This document shows positions 16,457-24,470 of a stretch of 64,000 nucleotides of DNA, piece after piece. Position 1 is the stretch's first letter. Each line of letters starts with the position of its first letter. Both the position numbers and the translations under genes were made by a program. A model generated the notes under the pieces. The model was not told where the DNA came from and did not search any database. It saw only the letters and a list, made by a program, of their open reading frames with translations. The DNA is taken from positions 62,001 to 126,000 of the forward strand of contig CAYOMD010000002.1 of the NCBI GenBank assembly GCA_964404985.1. The letters run 5' to 3'. Origin of the DNA: Hankyongella sp964404985 (GTDB taxonomy: Bacteria > Pseudomonadota > Alphaproteobacteria > Sphingomonadales > Sphingomonadaceae).

Positions 16457-18496
16457 TCAACCCTCGATAAGGCTGAAGTCTGCGACCGCATGGATGGCGG
16501 TGCGGATACCGTTGAGCAGGCACAGGCGGTTGGCGCGCACAGCGGGGTCTGCGGCGTTAACCATCACGGCTGCAAAGAACTGATCAACAGCTGGGCGCAG
16601 CGCCGCGAGTTCAGCCATGGCCCCTGTGAAGTCCTCGCTGGTGACGGCGCGCTCAGCTGACGGACCGACGCGGCTGAGGGATTGCGCCAGCGCCACCTCG
16701 GCAGGGTCAGTCAGTGCGGCAGCGTCGACGGCCTCGCAGTAAAGCCGGGCGTCCTTCTTTTCCTCAATCGCGAGGATGTTGGCAGCCCGCTTGTAGCCAG
16801 CCAGCAGGTTGGCACCATCGTCAGTCGCCAGAAAGTCCTGCAGCGCCGTGACCCGCGCCAGCAGGCGGACGAGATCGTCGTTCCCCCCCTGCCCGCGCGC
16901 CGCATCGATATGGTCGTGGCGCACGCCGGACTCGCGCTGCTGGACCTTCAGACGCTCCAGCACGAAGGCAAGCAGGCTGTCATCGCCCCCGAAAAGCGTT
17001 GAGAGGTTCAGGCGCAGGCCATTCTCGACGATGAGCCGGATGACACCCAGCGCGGCACGGCGCAGCGCATAGGGGTCTCGCGAGCCGGTCGGCTTTTCGT
17101 CGATGGCAAAGAAACCGGTGAGCGTATCAATCTTGTCGGCAAGGGCGACTGCGATGGAGACCGGCGCTGTCGGGCAGCGGTCGGACGGGCCAGCCGGGGC
17201 ATAATGTTCCGCAATCGCCTGCGCGACCTGCGGGTCCTCGCCGGACGATGTCGCGTAATAGCCGCCCATGACGCCCTGCAGCTCCGGGAACTCCCCCACC
17301 ATCCCTGTGACCAGGTCCGCCTTGGCGAGCAGGCCGGCGCGCCGGGCCAGTGCCGGGTCGCAGCCCGGAATCTGCGCGGCCAGATGTTCGGCCAGCTTTG
17401 CAACGCGCTCGGCCTTTTCCTGCATGCTGCCGAGCTTCTCGTGGAACTTGATCTGCGCGAGTCTGGGCAGATAGGCCGCGAGCGGCTGCCGTCTGTCCTG
17501 CTCCCAGAAGAAGCGCGCATCCGACAGGCGCGCGGCGAGCACCTTTTCGTTACCGGCGACGATGGCCTTGCCCTTGTCCGCCGCGTCGATGTTGGCCACG
17601 CAGACAAAATGGTTCGAGAGGGCCCCGGTCTCGGTGTTGTTCAGCGCGAAATACTTCTGGTTTACCCGCATGGTGAGCTGGATCACCTCGCGCGGCACCT
17701 CCAGAAACGCCCGGTCGAAGGTCCCGAGCAACGGCACCGGCCACTCGGTCAGCCCGGCGTTCTCGGCGAGCAGGCCGCCATCCTCGATCAGGGTCAGCCC
17801 GGCAGTCTGCGCCAGTTTCTCGGCCCCCGTCTGGATCACGCGCATGCGCTCCGCAGGATCAAGGATCACGCCATTGAGGCGCAGCTTGGTGCGGTAGCCC
17901 TCGAAGTCGTCGACACGAAACGATGAATTGCCATGAAAGCGGTGGCCGCGGGTAATGCTGTCCGCCTTTATGCCCTCCAGCTCCAGCGGCACGACTGCGC
18001 CGTCCAGCAGGCAGATGATCGACTGCAACGGCCGCACCCAGCGCAGGCAGGCTGGATCGCGCGAGCGCTCGCCCCAGCGCATGGATTTGGGCCAGGGAAA
18101 GGTGCGCAGGATCGGCGGTATCAGTTCGGCCAGAACGTCCGCCGCAGGACGGCCAGAGCGCTCCAGGGTCGCATACAGGAACGTCGCCTTGCCGTCGCTG
18201 CGCTCCTCCAGCTGGTCGCGGGTCAGGCCGGTCGACTTCAGGAATCCATCGATGGCTTTCTCCGGAGCGTCAACCCGCGGGCCGCGCCGCTCCTCGCGCG
18301 TATCCGGCTGAGCAAGCGGCATGCCGGTCGCGACCAGGGCCAGCCTGCGCGGCGTTGCATAACTCTCCAGCGTCTCCGGCGTCAGACTGGCGGTGGCCAG
18401 TACCTCCCGCAGCAGCCGCTGCAGGTCCTCGCAGGCGCGGGCCTGCATGCGCGCGGGGATTTCCTCGCAGAACAGTTCCAGCAGCAGTTCGGCCAT
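16457..18496 (-). CDS. glyS: Glycyl-tRNA synthetase beta subunit
   Basis: 679 residues from the preferred ATG, within the usual range for GlyS. It begins AELLLELFCEEIPARMQ and contains family blocks EERRGPRVDAPEKAIDGFLKS (split RRGPRVDAPEKAIDGF), RFHGN, KYFALNNTETG, FFWEQDRRQPL and DPYALRRAALGVIRL. The C-terminal anticodon-binding part is NDDLVRLLARVTALQDFL and KRAANIL. GlyS works with GlyQ as an alpha2beta2 enzyme charging tRNA-Gly. The stop of glyQ lies just upstream of ATG 18496, which explains why the longer frame (start 18628) is an artefact of overlap. Confidence 0.96.
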   Translation of the reverse strand: MAELLLELFCEEIPARMQARACEDLQRLLREVLATASLTPETLESYATPRRLALVATGMPLAQPDTREERRGPRVDAPEKAIDGFLKSTGLTRDQLEERSDGKATFLYATLERSGRPAADVLAELIPPILRTFPWPKSMRWGERSRDPACLRWVRPLQSIICLLDGAVVPLELEGIKADSITRGHRFHGNSSFRVDDFEGYRTKLRLNGVILDPAERMRVIQTGAEKLAQTAGLTLIEDGGLLAENAGLTEWPVPLLGTFDRAFLEVPREVIQLTMRVNQKYFALNNTETGALSNHFVCVANIDAADKGKAIVAGNEKVLAARLSDARFFWEQDRRQPLAAYLPRLAQIKFHEKLGSMQEKAERVAKLAEHLAAQIPGCDPALARRAGLLAKADLVTGMVGEFPELQGVMGGYYATSSGEDPQVAQAIAEHYAPAGPSDRCPTAPVSIAVALADKIDTLTGFFAIDEKPTGSRDPYALRRAALGVIRLIVENGLRLNLSTLFGGDDSLLAFVLERLKVQQRESGVRHDHIDAARGQGGNDDLVRLLARVTALQDFLATDDGANLLAGYKRAANILAIEEKKDARLYCEAVDAAALTDPAEVALAQSLSRVGPSAERAVTSEDFTGAMAELAALRPAVDQFFAAVMVNAADPAVRANRLCLLNGIRTAIHAVADFSLIEG

Positions 18497-18497
18497 A

Positions 18498-19397
18498 TCA
18501 GGCCTCCCAGCCCGGATAAGCGGTGGCCCAGGCAGGCGTGTTCTGGTCCATCCAAGCCGCACACGCCCCTTTGGCCAGATCCCGTACCCGGCCGATGTAG
18601 GACTGGCGCTCGGCCACCGAGATAACACCGCGCGCGTTCAGCAGGTTGAACAGATGGCTGGCTTTGATCGCCTGATCATAGGCCGGCAGCGCCTTGCCAT
18701 TTTCGATCAGGAAGCGGGCCGCGGCCTCGGCCTCCCGGAACTGGCGGGTCAGCACGTCGGTATCAGCAAACTCGAAATTGAAGGCAGAGAACTGGCGTTC
18801 GTTTTCCAGGAACACGTCACCATAGCTCACGCCCTGACCGTTGAAGTCCAGGCTATAGACGCTGTCGACGCCCTGGATATACATGGCCAGCCGCTCCAGC
18901 CCGTAAGTAATCTCGCCCGCGACCGGCTTGCAGTCATAGCCGCCCATCTGCTGGAAGTATGTGAACTGCGTGACTTCCATGCCATCGCACCAAACTTCCC
19001 AGCCCAGGCCCCAGGCCCCAAGGGTGGGGCTTTCCCAATCGTCCTCGACGAAGCGGATGTCGTGGTTGGCAAAGTCGATGCCGATCTTCTTCAGCGACTC
19101 AAGGTAGAGCTCAACGATGTTTTCTGGGCTGGGCTTCAGGATCACCTGAAACTGGTAATAGTGCTGCAGCCGGTTGGGGTTCTCGCCGTAGCGCCCGTCG
19201 GTCGGGCGGCGGCAAGGCTGCACATAGGCCGCGCGCCAGGGCTGTGGCCCCAGGGCACGCAGGGTGGTCGCCGGGTGGAAGGTGCCGGCCCCCATCTCGA
19301 GGTCATAAGGCTGGAGGATGAGACACCCCTGCTCCGCCCAGTGGCGCTGCAGCGTGAGTATCATGTCCTGGAAGCTGGGGCGTCTGGCGTCGGCCAC
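18498..19397 (-). CDS. glyQ: Glycyl-tRNA synthetase alpha subunit
   Basis: 299 residues, the family's standard size. Motifs are SFQDMILTLQRHWAEQGC, QPYDLEMGAGTFHPATTLRALGP (split), YVQPCRRPTDGRYGENPNRLQHYYQFQVILKPSP (split YGENPNRLQHYYQFQV), and TYGLERLAMYIQGVDSVY. It carries the class II aminoacylation active site. It is the first gene of glyQ-glyS; the two genes are separated by a single base between stop and start. Confidence 0.97.
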   Translation of the reverse strand: MADARRPSFQDMILTLQRHWAEQGCLILQPYDLEMGAGTFHPATTLRALGPQPWRAAYVQPCRRPTDGRYGENPNRLQHYYQFQVILKPSPENIVELYLESLKKIGIDFANHDIRFVEDDWESPTLGAWGLGWEVWCDGMEVTQFTYFQQMGGYDCKPVAGEITYGLERLAMYIQGVDSVYSLDFNGQGVSYGDVFLENERQFSAFNFEFADTDVLTRQFREAEAAARFLIENGKALPAYDQAIKASHLFNLLNARGVISVAERQSYIGRVRDLAKGACAAWMDQNTPAWATAYPGWEA

Positions 19398-19475
19398 GTG
19401 CGTAATGATCCTGTTGCTCGGGTCGGCTGGCGGGGTCTAGCTGTCTAAAGCCATTCCGGTCAAGCGCGACAAAAC

Positions 19476-20615
19476 TTAGCTGGCGTTCCGCCGGCGTGGC
19501 AACACAGTCACCGGGTCGACTGGGCGGCGTCCCTGACGAACCTGGAAATGGAGCTGCGGCTTGTCGACCGAGCCGGTTGCCCCTGCCCGCGCGATCACAT
19601 CGCCCTGACGCACCGTGTCGCCCCGCTGGACCAGCAGCGCCTCGTTATGGCCATAGGCCGTGACCCAGCCGCCGCCATGCTTGACGATCACCAGCCAGCC
19701 GAAGCTCGGCAGGTCGTCCCCGGCATAGGCGATCACGCCGTCCGCTGCCGCACGCACCGACGCCCCCTGGGTCGCGGCCAGATTCACGCCCTCGTTCTTG
19801 CGGCCACCGGGTTTCGGGCCAAAGCCGGAGAGGATACGCCCCTCGCCCGGCCAGATGAACGCTGGCCGCGCCGCCAGGGACGCAGGCGGGGCCGGTTGCA
19901 GCGCCTTGGGGGGTGCCGGAGTCTGGGATGTAGGTACTGGTACTGCTTTCTGGGGTGATGCGGGTTTTTCCGGCTCTCGCGTGGTTACCTCGGCCTTGGC
20001 AGGCTCGGGCTTGGCAGGCGCCGCCGGTGACGACTTTTGCGCGGCCCCGGGCTTGGGCGCGGATGTCGCAGCCGGCTGCCTGGCCTGATTGAGGACAATC
20101 TGCGCTGTCGTCAGGGCCGGCTTGGCGGCGGGTGTGGTGATGACAGGGGCAGCAGTCGGCAGGCGCAGGCGTTCCCCCAGCTTGACGCCGAACGGTTCGG
20201 TCAAGCCGTTGATGCGCACCAGTTGCGACAGGCTGACGTCATAGCGCTCGGCGATGCCGGAGGCGGTGTCCCCGCGTCCCACGATGTGATAGCGCGCGCC
20301 CGGCACGGTGAGCAGCTGGCCGGCCTGCAGCGCATAGGGCGGCTCCAGCGCGTTGGCGTCCACCAGGTCGCGCACGCTGGCACCGGTGCGACGCGCGATG
20401 GCGTAGAGCGTCTCTCCCCCGCCGACCGTGATTGTCTGCGCGTTGACGCTGACCAGCTTGCCCGGCTCCGGCGGGGCAGGCGCGGGTTTTGGCAGCGGCT
20501 GGGTTTGTGCCGGGGGCGTTGGCACCGGGGTGGCGCGCGGCGGCCCCCAGGTCGCAGGGTCATTGCCGCTGCATGCGGCAAGCAGCAAAATGGCCGATAA
20601 TGCTCGCCTAGCCAC
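19476..20615 (-). CDS. Lipoprotein with two LysM domains and M23 peptidase-like domain (NlpD/EnvC type)
   Basis: 379 residues from GTG 20615, which overlaps surE by 8 bases. A lipobox LLLAAC (RRALSAILLLAACSG) predicts an outer-membrane lipoprotein. Two LysM modules follow (VGGGETLYAIARRTG... and IVGRGDTASGIAERYD...), then a long Pro/Ala/Lys-rich linker. The C-terminal M23 domain shows FIWPGEGRILSGFGPKPGGRKNEGVNLAA (split WPGEGRILSGFG, KNEGVNLAA), where GVN replaces the metal-binding GxDxA (H-x3-D) pattern, plus GWVTAYGHNEALLV and QLHFQVRQG. The replaced first ligand suggests a catalytically inactive amidase activator like NlpD rather than an endopeptidase. The alternative GTG at 20651 would enlarge the overlap. 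Confidence 0.85.
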   Translation of the reverse strand: MARRALSAILLLAACSGNDPATWGPPRATPVPTPPAQTQPLPKPAPAPPEPGKLVSVNAQTITVGGGETLYAIARRTGASVRDLVDANALEPPYALQAGQLLTVPGARYHIVGRGDTASGIAERYDVSLSQLVRINGLTEPFGVKLGERLRLPTAAPVITTPAAKPALTTAQIVLNQARQPAATSAPKPGAAQKSSPAAPAKPEPAKAEVTTREPEKPASPQKAVPVPTSQTPAPPKALQPAPPASLAARPAFIWPGEGRILSGFGPKPGGRKNEGVNLAATQGASVRAAADGVIAYAGDDLPSFGWLVIVKHGGGWVTAYGHNEALLVQRGDTVRQGDVIARAGATGSVDKPQLHFQVRQGRRPVDPVTVLPRRRNAS

Positions 20616-21366
20616 GGTTAAGCAGCGTCCCGAGGGTAGCCATCTGACCACGGTGCGTCAGGTTGAGTTGCAGCGGCGTGACTGACACATAGCCGTCGCT
20701 GACTGCGCGCAGATCGCTGGCCAGCCCGGTCTCCAGAAAGTCGCGACCCAGCCCGAACCAGAAGTAGCGGAAGCCCCGCACGTCGGTACGCTCGACCACT
20801 TCCAGCCGCCGGTGGTCGCGCAGGCCCTGTTCCGTCACGCGGATGCCGCGCGCCGGGTTGTTCGGAAAGTTGATGTTGATCAGAACGCCCTTGGGCCAGC
20901 CCTGCGCCAGCAATGCCTGGATGAGCGCGGGGGCTTCGGCCTGCGCGGTCGCAAACGCCTCCTCGCCGACGGCGCGTTCTGCAGTCTCCTGGCTGAGCGC
21001 GATGGCCGGGACGCCGGCAAGCGTCGCCTCGATCGCCGCCGAGACCGTGCCGGAATAAGTCACGTCCTCCGCCAGGTTGACGCCGCGGTTGACGCCGGAC
21101 AGCACCAGCGTTGGCTTGGGCGGCGGGATGATATGGCCAAGCGCCATCATCACCGCGTCCGTTGGCGTCCCGCGCACGGCATAGCGCTGGGGTGCGAATT
21201 CCTGAATACGGATCGGGCTGACCAGACTGAGCGAATGCCCTGCCCCCGATTGTTCGTCCGCCGGTGCCACCACCCAGACATCATCGCTGAGCGTGCGGGC
21301 GATACGCTCCAGCACCGCGATGCCGGGAGCATGAATGCCATCGTCGTTGGTGACCAGAACCCTCAT
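20608..21366 (-). CDS. surE: 5'/3'-nucleotidase SurE
   Basis: 252 residues. The metal site MRVLVTNDDGIHAPGI (Asp8, Asp9) and later motifs AGHSLSLVSPIRI, GTPTDAVMMAL, LSGVNRGVNLAEDVTYSGTV (exact length limit) and GVLININFPN are characteristic. SurE removes phosphate from nucleoside monophosphates and short polyphosphates. ATG 21366 overlaps the serS stop (ATGA). The gene order serS-surE-LysM/M23 protein is widely conserved in alphaproteobacteria. Confidence 0.96.
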   Translation of the reverse strand: MRVLVTNDDGIHAPGIAVLERIARTLSDDVWVVAPADEQSGAGHSLSLVSPIRIQEFAPQRYAVRGTPTDAVMMALGHIIPPPKPTLVLSGVNRGVNLAEDVTYSGTVSAAIEATLAGVPAIALSQETAERAVGEEAFATAQAEAPALIQALLAQGWPKGVLININFPNNPARGIRVTEQGLRDHRRLEVVERTDVRGFRYFWFGLGRDFLETGLASDLRAVSDGYVSVTPLQLNLTHRGQMATLGTLLNRG

Positions 21367-22691
21367 GCCTGCAAGCGGGTCAGCCCGCCCATATAGGGGT
21401 GCAGGGCCGCCGGCACCGCGACCGAGCCATCCGCCTGCTGGTAATTCTCCAGCACGGCAACCAGCGTTCGGCCGACCGCCACCCCGGAGCCGTTCAGGGT
21501 ATGGACGAACCGGGTCTGCTTGTCGCCCTTGGGCCGGGTGCGCGCGTTCATGCGCCGTGCCTGAAAATCCCCGCAGTTGGAGCAGGAGGAAATCTCCCGG
21601 TAGGTCTGCTGGCCCGGCAGCCAGACCTCCAGGTCATAGGTCTTGCGCGCGCCAAAACCCATGTCGCCGGTGCACAGCAGCAGGGTACGGAACGGCAGCT
21701 CCAGCGCTTTCAGCACGGCCTCTGCGCATTCGGTCATGCGGTCGTGCTCGGCGTCGGACTGCTCCGGCGTCGTGATCGACACCATCTCGACCTTGTTGAA
21801 CTGGTGCTGGCGGATCATGCCACGGGTGTCGCGACCCGAGGCCCCGGCCTCCGAGCGAAAACAGGGCGTAAGCGCGGTCAGGCGCAGCGGCAGGCTCTCG
21901 CTGTCGATAATCTGGTCGTTGACGAGATTGGTGAGATACACTTCCGCCGTCGGGATCAGCCAGAAATCATCGGATGTGCGGAAAAGGTCGTCCTTGAACT
22001 TGGGCAACTGCCCGGTGCCGTAGAGCGCCTTGTCGCGCACCAGCACCGGCACGTTCACCTCAGTGTAGCCGTGCTGGACCGTCTGCAGGTCCAGCATGAA
22101 CTGACCGAGCGCGCGCTCGAGCCGGGCGATCTGCCCGCGCAGCACCGCAAAACGGGTACCGGACAACAGACCAGCGATCTCGAAATCCAGACCCAGTGGC
22201 GCACCGAGGTCGACATGATCACGCGCATCAAAAGCAAAGGTCGCCGGCGTGCCCCAGCGGCGAACTTCCACATTGGCCGCTTCATCGGCGCCGTCCGGCA
22301 CATCGGCGGCCGGCAGGTTCGGGATGGTCGCCAGAATATCGTCCAGCGCTGTGCGCGCGACGTCTGCCGCCTGCTCCTGGTCCGGCAGGTCAAGCTTGGC
22401 GGCGGCAACAGCCACCTGCAACCCGTCGATCTTTTCCAGCAGTTCACGCCGGTGCTCGTCCTGCACCTGGTCGTGCGCGTCGTCCGGAATGCGCTTCAGG
22501 TTGCCCATGGCCTGGCCGATCTCGCGGGAGAGCGCGTTGATCTGCGCCTGCGCGTTCTGGGCGGCGGTCAGTGCGGCGCGCAGTTGCTGGTCCAGCGCCA
22601 GGACCTCCGCCGCGCGCGGGGACAGGCTCCGGCGGGCCAGCCCGGCATCAAAAGCGTCCGGAGCGTCGCGGATCGCGCGGATATCATGCAT
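21363..22691 (-). CDS. serS: Seryl-tRNA synthetase
   Basis: 442 residues. The N-terminal coiled-coil arm (about 1-110) is rich in Ala, Gln and Glu. The class II core includes motif 2 TPCFRSEAGASGRDTRGMIR (exactly 20) and motif 3 NGSGVAVGRTLVAVLENYQ. PTAEVYLTNL and FNKVEMVSI are typical of SerRS. It charges tRNA-Ser and feeds selenocysteinyl-tRNA synthesis where present. A ribosome site GAGGCAGG precedes ATG 22691. Confidence 0.97.
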   Translation of the reverse strand: MHDIRAIRDAPDAFDAGLARRSLSPRAAEVLALDQQLRAALTAAQNAQAQINALSREIGQAMGNLKRIPDDAHDQVQDEHRRELLEKIDGLQVAVAAAKLDLPDQEQAADVARTALDDILATIPNLPAADVPDGADEAANVEVRRWGTPATFAFDARDHVDLGAPLGLDFEIAGLLSGTRFAVLRGQIARLERALGQFMLDLQTVQHGYTEVNVPVLVRDKALYGTGQLPKFKDDLFRTSDDFWLIPTAEVYLTNLVNDQIIDSESLPLRLTALTPCFRSEAGASGRDTRGMIRQHQFNKVEMVSITTPEQSDAEHDRMTECAEAVLKALELPFRTLLLCTGDMGFGARKTYDLEVWLPGQQTYREISSCSNCGDFQARRMNARTRPKGDKQTRFVHTLNGSGVAVGRTLVAVLENYQQADGSVAVPAALHPYMGGLTRLQA

Positions 22692-22783
22692 GGCCTGCCT
22701 CGTGCGGTTTTCTTAACCCTTTAGGCGGGGAACAAACCGCATGGCAAGGGCGGGACTTGGCGCTATACGACTTCCGCTCAAAC

Positions 22784-22857
22784 CCGTTCGCCCCGAGCCC
22801 GGTCGAGGGGCGCTACTGCAAGGGAATGCGTGTCTCGACCAAGCTCGACACGAACGG
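22784..22857. repeat. Imperfect palindrome of a dispersed-repeat type upstream of serS
   Basis: Arms 22784-22810 and 22831-22857 (27 bp each, 20 paired positions) share CCGTTCG ends and a GAGC..GGTCGAG core, with a 20-bp loop. It resembles the CGTTCG...GTCGAG intergenic repeats common in sphingomonad-like genomes. It lies between two minus-strand genes (22893-24302 and serS) and could terminate the upstream transcript. Confidence 0.6.
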
Positions 22858-22892
22858 CGTTACAGCCATCGCATCCTGCGCGGTCACACAGT

Positions 22893-24302
22893 TCAATCGC
22901 CGGTGACGAGGCGGTCCATCAGTTCCTTGACCGTCGGCACATAGCCGTTCGAATAGAACGAGTCCTGCGCAAAACGGTAGGCGTTGTGCCCGGCGAACAT
23001 GAGATTGTTCTCGATATCGCCGCCGTGCGCGATGTCCTGAAGGGTCTTCTGGATGCAGAAGCTGCGCGGGTCGGCCAGCCGCCCGGTCGAGTTCTTCTCG
23101 TTGTCCGCCCAGCTGGAAAAGCTGCACTGGCTGAGGCAGCCCATGCAGTCGCTCTGGTCCTGGCGGATCTCGCTCTTCTCTTCCGGGCGCACGAACACCA
23201 GCGTATTGTCCGGGGTGCGCAGCGCCTCCGAGTAGCCGAGCGCCACCCATTCGCGGGCGCGCAGCAGGTCACCACGGGTGACGAAGGCCTTGCGCCCGAC
23301 GCCGAAGCCCGCGATGTCCAGCTCGAAATCATGGTCGCCCGCGCGCTCCAGGCTGTAGGCAATCTGCCGCTCCGAGCGCTGTTCCAGATTGCGCAGGAAC
23401 CGGTTCTTCACCGCCGACGAGAAAAACCCGGTCGGCGAGAAGCGGTGCAGCAAAACGTCGCCGGGCAGCAGCTTCAGCAGCGCCTGCTTCCAGCTCTCCG
23501 GAATCGGGCTTTCCCTGGTAACCAGTGGCCTGGTACCGAACTGGAAGGCGATGGCACCCAGGTCCTTGTTGTCGATCCAGTCCTGCCATTCCTTCAGGTT
23601 CCAGACCCCACCCGCCATGATGATCGGCACGCTGTCGGCGATCCCCTCCTCACGCATGACCTGGCGCAGTGCCAGCACGCGCGGGTACGGGTCTTGCGGC
23701 AGCAAGGGGTCCTCGGCGTTGGAGAGGCCGTTATGGCCGCCAGCGCGCCACGGGTCCTCGTACACTACCGCGCCCAGCAGTTCGGCGACCCGGGAGTAGG
23801 CCCGCTTCCACAGCAGGCGGAAGGCCCGGGCTGAAGAGACGATGGGGTAGTAATGCACGCCGTATTGCGCCGCGATTTCAGACAGCTTGAACGGCATGCC
23901 GGCACCGCAGGTCACGCCGTGGACCAACTCCCGGGTCTTTTCCAGCACACCATGCAGAACCCGCTGGGCACCGCCCATTTCCCACAGCACGTTGATGTTG
24001 ATGAGACCCTTGCCGGAGGCAACTTCCCACGCGCGGCGCACCTGTTCGATGCCGCCGGCGATCGCGTATTTCACCAGCTCGTCGTGACGCGTGCGTCGGG
24101 TCCGGCCAACGTAGCGCTGCGGGATGATACTGCCATCCTCGGCGTAGCTGTCAGCATTGACCGCCGACACGGTGCCGACACCGCCCGCCGCCGCCCAGGC
24201 ACCGGACGAGAGATAGTTGGTCGCCGAGATGCCCTTGCCGCCCTCGATGAGGGGCCACACGTCCCTGCCACCCAGTCGCAGGGGGGATACGATCGCCGTC
24301 AT
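22893..24302 (-). CDS. Nitronate monooxygenase-like FMN enzyme with C-terminal cysteine cluster
   Basis: 469-residue TIM-barrel protein of the 2-nitropropane dioxygenase/nitronate monooxygenase superfamily. FMN-binding style motifs include VHGVTCGAGMPFKL, AGGHNGLSN, IMAGGVWNLKEW and GAIAFQFGTRPLVT. It is longer than classic nitronate monooxygenases (about 320-380 residues). The extra C-terminal part contains Cys386, Cys389, Cys393 (DCMGCLSQCSF) and Cys416 (RSFCIQKTL), a spacing that could hold an iron-sulfur cluster or zinc. True substrate unknown. ATG 24302 follows GGAAAGG. Stands between serS and the DUF885 gene, all on the minus strand. Confidence 0.75.
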   Translation of the reverse strand: MTAIVSPLRLGGRDVWPLIEGGKGISATNYLSSGAWAAAGGVGTVSAVNADSYAEDGSIIPQRYVGRTRRTRHDELVKYAIAGGIEQVRRAWEVASGKGLININVLWEMGGAQRVLHGVLEKTRELVHGVTCGAGMPFKLSEIAAQYGVHYYPIVSSARAFRLLWKRAYSRVAELLGAVVYEDPWRAGGHNGLSNAEDPLLPQDPYPRVLALRQVMREEGIADSVPIIMAGGVWNLKEWQDWIDNKDLGAIAFQFGTRPLVTRESPIPESWKQALLKLLPGDVLLHRFSPTGFFSSAVKNRFLRNLEQRSERQIAYSLERAGDHDFELDIAGFGVGRKAFVTRGDLLRAREWVALGYSEALRTPDNTLVFVRPEEKSEIRQDQSDCMGCLSQCSFSSWADNEKNSTGRLADPRSFCIQKTLQDIAHGGDIENNLMFAGHNAYRFAQDSFYSNGYVPTVKELMDRLVTGD

Positions 24303-24367
24303 GCGTGCCTTTCCAATTGCCAGTTTCCAAACTTAGGCAAAATTGTGGCGCGATGCAAACCCTCTGC

Positions 24368-24431
24368 GCGGGATTGCCACGGCATATCCCGCAAAGCACA
24401 CAGGCTGGACCGCTTACCGCGACCCAGCCTG
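24368..24431. terminator. Two tandem hairpins downstream of the DUF885 gene
   Basis: Hairpin 1: GCGGGAT (24368-24374) with ATCCCGC (24386-24392). Hairpin 2: CAGGCTGG (24401-24408) with CCAGCCTG (24424-24431). Both lie in the 168-bp gap between the DUF885 stop and the next gene's start on the minus strand. No long T-run is seen. Confidence 0.45.
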
Positions 24432-24470
24432 AGCGAACCTGGTTAATAAGGGATTAGGACGCGATGCGCC

